From Krasilnikovozyma curviuscula (Eukaryota > Basidiomycota > Tremellomycetes > Cystofilobasidiales > Mrakiaceae): a stretch of 64,000 nucleotides of DNA. Below the pieces are notes generated by a model. That model ran no database searches, was not told the DNA's origin, and worked only from the letters and a program-made list of their open reading frames with translations. Where the stretch lies: assembly GCA_014825775.1 (NCBI GenBank), contig MVAQ01000065.1, positions 30,486 to 94,485 of the forward strand, given 5' to 3'. A program made the position numbers and the translations under genes. Within the stretch, counting starts at the first letter, position 1, and the number at the start of each line of letters is the position of its first letter. Of the stretch, positions 58,870-64,000 are shown in pieces.

Positions 58870-60680
58870 ATGCAGGTACTCCAAGATAGGGAAGATTCCA
58901 CAGAGGATCTTTCCTTGGGGAAGAATGGGGTCGGAGCGAGGGAGTGGAAGACAACGATTAGTTTTTTTATCTTTGGGCTCATTAACAACGGTAAGACTAT
59001 CAATACTATCTAACATCAGAAGCATTCTGACCTCGAATCTCTCTCTCTCAGTCCTATACGTGATTATCCTGTGGGTTTCCGCTGGCCAGATGTATTTCTG
59101 AAGAGGGTCACTGACTTTTGTTTCTTCTTTAGGTCTGCTGCACTAGACCTGGTGCCAGCTAATACTCCAAAGGGTCTTATAGCTCTATTTAACATCTTCC
59201 CGGCCCTAGTTGCCAAAGTAGGATGGCCTTACCTCTCGCGAGGAGAGGTCAGGTACTCTCGGCGGATAGCGTCGTGCATAGCCCTCAGTCTGGTTGGGAT
59301 GATAGTAAGACTCGCTGAATATTAGCAGAGTATGAATATTAGACTGATCAGATCAAACTAGATCATCGCGGCCTCAAACTCTCTGAATCCGAGGTTATTG
59401 GGAATTTCACTGGCTTCTTTCTCGAGTGGACTCGGTGAACTCACATTCCTTCAACTTTCATCATCATACAATCCACGATTATCTCTTGGTGCATTCTCGT
59501 CTGGGACGGGGGGTGCTGGTATCGCAGGCGCTGGGATCTGGTGGATAGTCCGCAACTTGGGTGTCAAGGAAGGATTAGGGGTCACAACACCGCTACCTTT
59601 ACTATTGGGGGTATCGTATTGGCTGATACTACCCCTTTCTTCTGTTAAATCACCGATGATGGAGGACGATCATCAGGAAGAAGAGTCGCTTTTACCTGAG
59701 GGGTCAGATTCAATCCACACCGCTGCAGCCAAAACACCAGAGGAGAAATTCTCTCTTTCCGTACGAGAGAAGTGGGAATTAGCCAAGCCGCTTCTTTTAC
59801 CATTCAGTACGTCGATTCTCTTTCTAGCTCTATTTGCGGACTCTTGCTGATATCTACTCTTCCGGCAGTGACCCCACTTTTCTGTGTCTACACTTTTGAG
59901 TATACAATTAATCAGGTGAGCTTTTCGTTTTCATATTGCTGTCTTTTGAAGCAATCGCTACTCAACGTTGCGACATGGGTTCTGATGTTCTTTTATCGTT
60001 TCCGCCAATTGACAACTGCTTGTCGTTCGCAGGGGGTATCGCCAACCTTGCTTTACACTCCACCATCCTCCCCGCCTCTCTCTTGGGTAATCAAGACTCT
60101 TAGAGACTACTACCCCCTCTACCAACTTATCTACCAATCAACAGTGTTCATTTCAAGATCCTCACTGTCCCTTCACCTTCCACCTATCCCTTATGCGCTT
60201 TTACCAGTACCAGCAATCATCCAGTCATGCATCCTCTTGCTTCTTGTTCTTGAATCGCGATTCGCATTCATGGGGTTCGTTGGATGTTTGATGTGCATTG
60301 CGTTAGAAGGACTCTGTGGAGGGGCGGCGTACGTGAATGCGTTTTATTGGGTGGGTAAGAAATACGAGGATGACGGGGAGAACGAGGTGGATAAAATGAG
60401 ATTGACTCAAGTTCGAGAGTGAGTATTTCACTCGATAATCATCCCCTCGCGAGGTCTGCTGACAACAAATGCTATGAACTCCACAGGTTCAGAATAGGTG
60501 CCATAGGTGGTAAGTTCACCTACTCAAGCTCTCATATGTACTACAACATTTTCTGATGATCAACTATTAGCCGCCGACTCCTTTGGAATCCTCTTTGCTA
60601 GTCTAATCGCAATGCCGCTCGAGCTTAGTCTGTGTGATGCTCAAGTTAACGTAGGCCGTGACTTCTGCCGAACGATATGA
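58870..60680 (+). CDS. BTN1: Battenin, vacuolar CLN3 family protein
   Basis: Multi-pass vacuole/endosome membrane protein affecting luminal pH and basic amino acid handling. The ATG at 58870 opens MQVLQDREDSTEDLSLGKNG, then WKTTISFFIFGLINN and, after two introns, VLYVIILSAALDLVPANTPK, the CLN3 N-terminal signature. Next are GLIALFNIFPALVAKVGWPY and SLASFSSGLGELTFLQLSS. The invariant block is LGAFSSGTGGAGIAGAGIWW. The C-terminal half has TPLFCVYTFEYTINQGVSPT, DYYPLYQLIYQSTVFISRSS and CIALEGLCGGAAYVNAFYWV. The end is less sure. Reading through gives ...LCDAQVNVGRDFCRTI and TGA at 60680, but a GTAGGC site just before could be another donor. Confidence 0.93.
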
Positions 60681-61258
60681 ACCTGACATATTCTAGAGGG
60701 AAGAAAAACACACTACTATCCGTATTCCGCTCTCTATAGCCGTCCGTAGATGCTCAGTTAGCAATGCATGACAGCCGCTGAAGCAAGAAGGCGACATCCA
60801 AGAAAGGTGTGCTCAAGTTGAGTGCCCAGGCTCCTGTAGAAACAAGGCATCAGAAACTACTAGCACACGCGCCAAACAGTGCTACAGTGCCGAAGCAATA
60901 GAATGATGTGGAAAATCAAGCGCGTGCCCGTCACGCCACCCGCCCGGTCAAAAGTCGCAAACCCCGTCTCTCTGTGCCATTGCGACCTGGCAGTGAACCA
61001 CAACCACCGCACAGTATTTAGGAACTGGAGGTCTTTTCTTATTAATTCTACATCTTTCCAGTCCTGACTCTATGGTTAGTACCGACACTCTCGAAGAGGT
61101 AGTACCCCACACTGTCGCCCAAGTGCGTTCTAGGGTTCAGGGCAGCCCCTCATTGCTTATTGAGCAGCGCCATCGCAATGCATGCTTGCTTCAAACAAAT
61201 GAAAAGATCCACTTAACAGCATGCTTCAAAATATACCTCGCTGCAAAACAAGACTGAT
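60681..61258. other. Convergent 3' region, BTN1 and UBC1
   Basis: 580 bp. Plus frames 60879-61067 and 61072-61257 show no similarity. Nothing else recognised. Confidence 0.5.
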
Positions 61259-62787
61259 CTATGCAAGCAAATCCTCCACAACTCTATCATCAGAGATATT
61301 CTTGACGTTATTGCCTCGGTAGTTTATGCGACGTAGCACATCAATCTGAAAAGGAAGGAGACAGATTTCTTTAGCCTTCTGGGAAAGAGGTTGAACGCAA
61401 ATGAGCGAGACTCACAACCTTGCTCCTCTCGAAACCCATCTGTGTGGCCCAAAATAAGCGCAGTCAGCATAACGGACAATAAGAAGCCCTTCACAGCAAG
61501 AACTCACGTTTGTGAACTTCTCAACATCTCCCACCGACAAACCCGCTAATGCTATCTCCGAATCACCTTTACTTCCTGCCACGGCTTTGGGAACAAGACT
61601 CGCTTTGCCCTTCTCAGGGGGCGCTCCGGCGTACGCCTGTGCCCAATAGCGAGCTGTCGAGTTGAAGGATTCTCTTGAGGTGAGGTAGTGTTTGGCGACT
61701 TCGGCATCTTGAGGATCGTTAGGCTTTGGGAGCGCAACCCAGAATTAACATCAGCGAACAGATGTTATTAGAAATGATTCAGACGTACCTCTGGACTACA
61801 CAGCAGCGATTGAAGGGAGATTAGAGTCGATTTGAGAGTGAGAACGGGCGACCATTGATCTTTCTGGTAAGTCGTAAAGTGAAGGTGGGCGTCAGTCTGG
61901 TGAGCGTTGTCGCTGCTTTTTTTTGGATTGACACCAAAGAACTGACCAGTATATCTAAGCAGATAGCACCCTACAGTATAATTCTGATCAGAGAGATCAA
62001 ACTAATTTTCAGATGAGAAGAATGGCTTACAGATTGCGAAGAAACGTTGGGGTCTGTCATACCAAGAAAGAACAAACAGTCAGATCTTGCTGCTTTAGCT
62101 GAATGGGCAGAGAAGACGTACGATACAGTTTCCTACATTTCAGATAGTACAATCAGCTTTCGAAATATGCACACAGCTCCAGAGAAGAAAGGAAAGGGAC
62201 CTACGTTATAAACTTCATTTTCATAGGCTGGAAAGGGTACTGGTCGGGAACGACAATATCCTACAATATTTATACCTCATCCATCAGCATCCATCAGTTA
62301 GCTACTTACCTAGCACGTCTACTCACAACTTCGTACAGACCGCCTTCGTACGGGGTGTCGGCCTGACACACGAGTCGCCATTGAACGTGTCAGCGAAACT
62401 TCCTTTCTGAAGCTTCGCAGCAGTGAAATCACTCACAGGTCCAGTGAAAGATCCAAGGAGATGAAAAGGCGATTCATCTATGAGGTCAAGGCGCAAGTCA
62501 GTGAATGGAACTTGCTAGAGCTACCCACCAATTGGTGACCAGGGAAATGGAACAGCTGGAGCTTGCCTATCACTAAAAACAGAAGATTCGTCAGACAAAT
62601 AGCACATTGAACATTAGAACGAGAAACTTACTGGCTATCTTTATTTTTGTTGTCCTGTCCTTCTGACAATCTTCAAATTGAAGAGACCGGTCGGTCAATA
62701 ACCATCCCAACGATGAACAGCTAATCCTACCAGAGTAATCTTACCTGAAATTTCCTTCTGGATTCTCCTCAGTCGAGCGTCTGACAT
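61259..62787 (-). CDS. UBC1: Ubiquitin-conjugating enzyme E2 with C-terminal UBA (Ubc1/UBE2K)
   Basis: E2 enzyme that extends Lys48-linked ubiquitin chains. The ATG at 62787 gives [14 protein letters not shown]. The UBC fold reads [20 protein letters not shown], then [39 protein letters not shown] (active-site Cys within GAICLDI), [41 protein letters not shown] linker of about 50 residues leads to the UBA domain, [19 protein letters not shown] and [20 protein letters not shown]. It ends VEDLLA, TAG at 61259. It has about 11 exons, several tiny: 62132-62122 (11 nt), 62053-62031 (23 nt), 61970-61947 (24 nt). The region after helix 1 has an unusual insert ([20 protein letters not shown]) relative to the family as I know it. 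That insert is the least certain join. Confidence 0.93.
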
Positions 62788-63120
62788 AGCCGCAAAGTAG
62801 CAGGGTGGAAATGATTAAAGGGGCAAGAAGGGGGTGGTAGACGAGCGCAACCCTCCGATCGACCAGGCGAGCTTGCTCGTGCGATTCACAGCGTGGCGCA
62901 AAGTCAAGCTTATGAGATGAAGATTAGTGATTATTTCTAATGGAAAGTATGAGATTCGAAATGGATTAGGTAGATAAAGAAAGCAATGTGTGTGTGTTTA
63001 CAAAAGGAATCTATGCTGTCCAGTTTAAGATCAAAATACAGAAGTACCGTTGCAAAGACAAGATTACAAGCCCAAAATGATTCTTCGATGCGCAAATACG
63101 CCAGAAGGGTTTGATTTAAC
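62788..63120. other. UBC1 upstream/MFS 3' flank
   Basis: 333 bp between two minus-strand genes. No coding signal. GC-rich near 62870-62910. Confidence 0.45.
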
Positions 63121-64000
63121 TTACATTCTCATTGTCATAAATGGTGGGAGTTTTTTGAGCTTGAACGAGGGCTTAAGTTGACCAGTTTGAGGTTTGGATG
63201 GGAAGACAAACCAGATAGCTGTCATGACGGAGAGAATTCCAAGCACAAAGGGCATGATGACTCGAATACCACTAGCAGTAGCCAGAGCACCTGCATAAGG
63301 GAAGTAACGGTGTTAGCAGAGCAACGCCAGTAGAGACTTTGAGGGGAGATCGCCAATCGCTTACCAGTGGCGAATGGCAGAATTGCACCTCCTACACTGG
63401 CCGATGCTGACATGAATGAGAGAGCGTTCATACAGATTTCTGGTGGAAACATTCGAGCTGAAAGAAGAAATATCAAGCAAAAGCGCAAGGTTAGGTTAGG
63501 TTGTCAGTGAGTTGACGGAAGGCCTGGAGATGCTTCGACTTACAAGCTAAGTTGACACTCGTCGGGAAAATAGGAGCCAGACAGAGGCCAATGATGGACA
63601 CCGCAACGGCATCTGCAATAACCGATGGGATAAACCAGATGATGAAAGTCATGGCGATGCAAGTTACTAGGACGAACAGAGAAATCATTAGCAATGATCA
63701 GAAAGAACTCAGGAGGACTCAATCTCACGAAGATACACATGAACAAGCCACTTCTCCACTGTCAATCCCAAGAAAGGCGACAAAAAGCCCATTATCAACC
63801 GACCTGCCGCTAAGCCACCCCAGAAGCCAGAAGCAACGTATCCTGTACTGCCAGGTGACCCGTGTCGAACAGTCTCGAGGAAACTGACTATCCAGCCTCC
63901 GACAGTAGTTTCTGAGCCGGTGTAGAAGCAGAGGAATACGCAGAAGATCCATACGTACTAGTGGACCAAGGAGAAAGCGGCCGTCAGCTTCCTGTTGACC
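63121..64000 (-). CDS. MFS transporter, fucose-permease-like, 5' end outside window
   Basis: C-terminal part of a 12-TM major facilitator. From the right edge the exon starting near 63959 reads YVWIFCVFLCFYTGSETTVG, GWIVSFLETVRHGSPG, GYVASGFWGGLAAGRLIMGF and LGLTVEKWLVHVYL. The next gives TCIAMTFIIWFIPSVIADAV and IIGLCLAPIFPTSVNLA, then ARMFPPEICMNALSFMSASA and GGAILPFATGALATASGIRV. The end is KPSFKLKKLPPFMTMRM and TAA at 63121. The GSETTVGGW and GFWGGLAAGR patterns are typical of the fungal FucP/BSC6-like group. The bases right of about 63960 are intron, and the N-terminal half lies beyond the window. Substrate unknown. Confidence 0.85.

Noticed and set aside
1..64000. Transposons, rRNA, CRISPR arrays, biosynthetic gene cluster
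   Set aside because: No transposase, reverse transcriptase, long terminal or inverted repeats, repeat-spacer arrays, or core biosynthetic enzymes were seen.

Overview
The window is chromosomal DNA from an intron-dense fungus. A basidiomycete, most likely a tremellomycete of the Cryptococcus/Kwoniella/Tremella kind, fits best. The reasons are short spliceosomal introns with GTRNGT donors and CTRAY-like branch sites in almost every gene, exons as small as 8-31 nt, intron-containing tRNAs, compact gene spacing, and a secreted cysteine-rich protein ending in a CPL1-like domain. I saw no transposon, rRNA, CRISPR array or prokaryotic-style operon. Species assignment is inference only.

Layout, left to right. 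1-1362: no firm gene, with one ambiguous exon-like pair at the extreme left edge. 1363-9490, all minus: BET1 SNARE, a 14-TM DHA2-type MFS exporter, and a large acidic protein of unknown family. 10321-16691, plus: a dienelactone-hydrolase-like protein and the CCR4-NOT E3 ligase NOT4. 17430-19402, minus: a Pal1 morphogenesis protein. 20606-22062, plus: a secreted GH43 arabinanase. 22303-24591, minus: the alternative NADH dehydrogenase NDE1. 25749-28575 (minus) and 30343-33488 (plus): two head-to-head Zn2Cys6 transcription factors with tRNA-Asn(GTT) between them. 33871-40781, minus: FKS1, the 1,3-beta-glucan synthase. 42246-43858, minus: a HhH/DNA-glycosylase-like protein and the INO80 subunit IES6. 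44466-46056, plus: an alpha/beta-hydrolase-like protein. 46292-46999, minus: a 98-residue unknown protein. 47559-50767, minus: RINT1/TIP20. 50987-52333, plus: a four-zinc-knuckle ZCCHC9 homologue. 53196-56109, plus: a secreted multi-module protein with a CPL1-like end. 56534-56638: tRNA-Pro(CGG). 57084-58606, minus: an XRCC4-like protein. 58870-60680, plus: battenin BTN1/CLN3. 61259-62787, minus: the E2 enzyme UBC1. 63121-64000, minus: the 3' part of a fucose-permease-like MFS transporter, truncated by the window edge.

The genes are mostly housekeeping and not a cluster. Loose themes are secretory traffic (BET1 and RINT1/TIP20), the cell wall, cell surface and secretion (FKS1, Pal1, GH43, CPL1-like), and chromatin or genome maintenance (IES6, XRCC4-like, HhH-like). 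Gene pairs alternate between convergent 3' ends a few hundred bases apart and divergent starts. The tightest divergent promoters are RINT1/ZCCHC9 (219 bp) and XRCC4-like/BTN1 (263 bp).

Coordinates of spliced genes are start-to-stop genomic spans. Splice joins were inferred by hand from GT-AG sites, frame continuity and family conservation. No alignment or database search was run.
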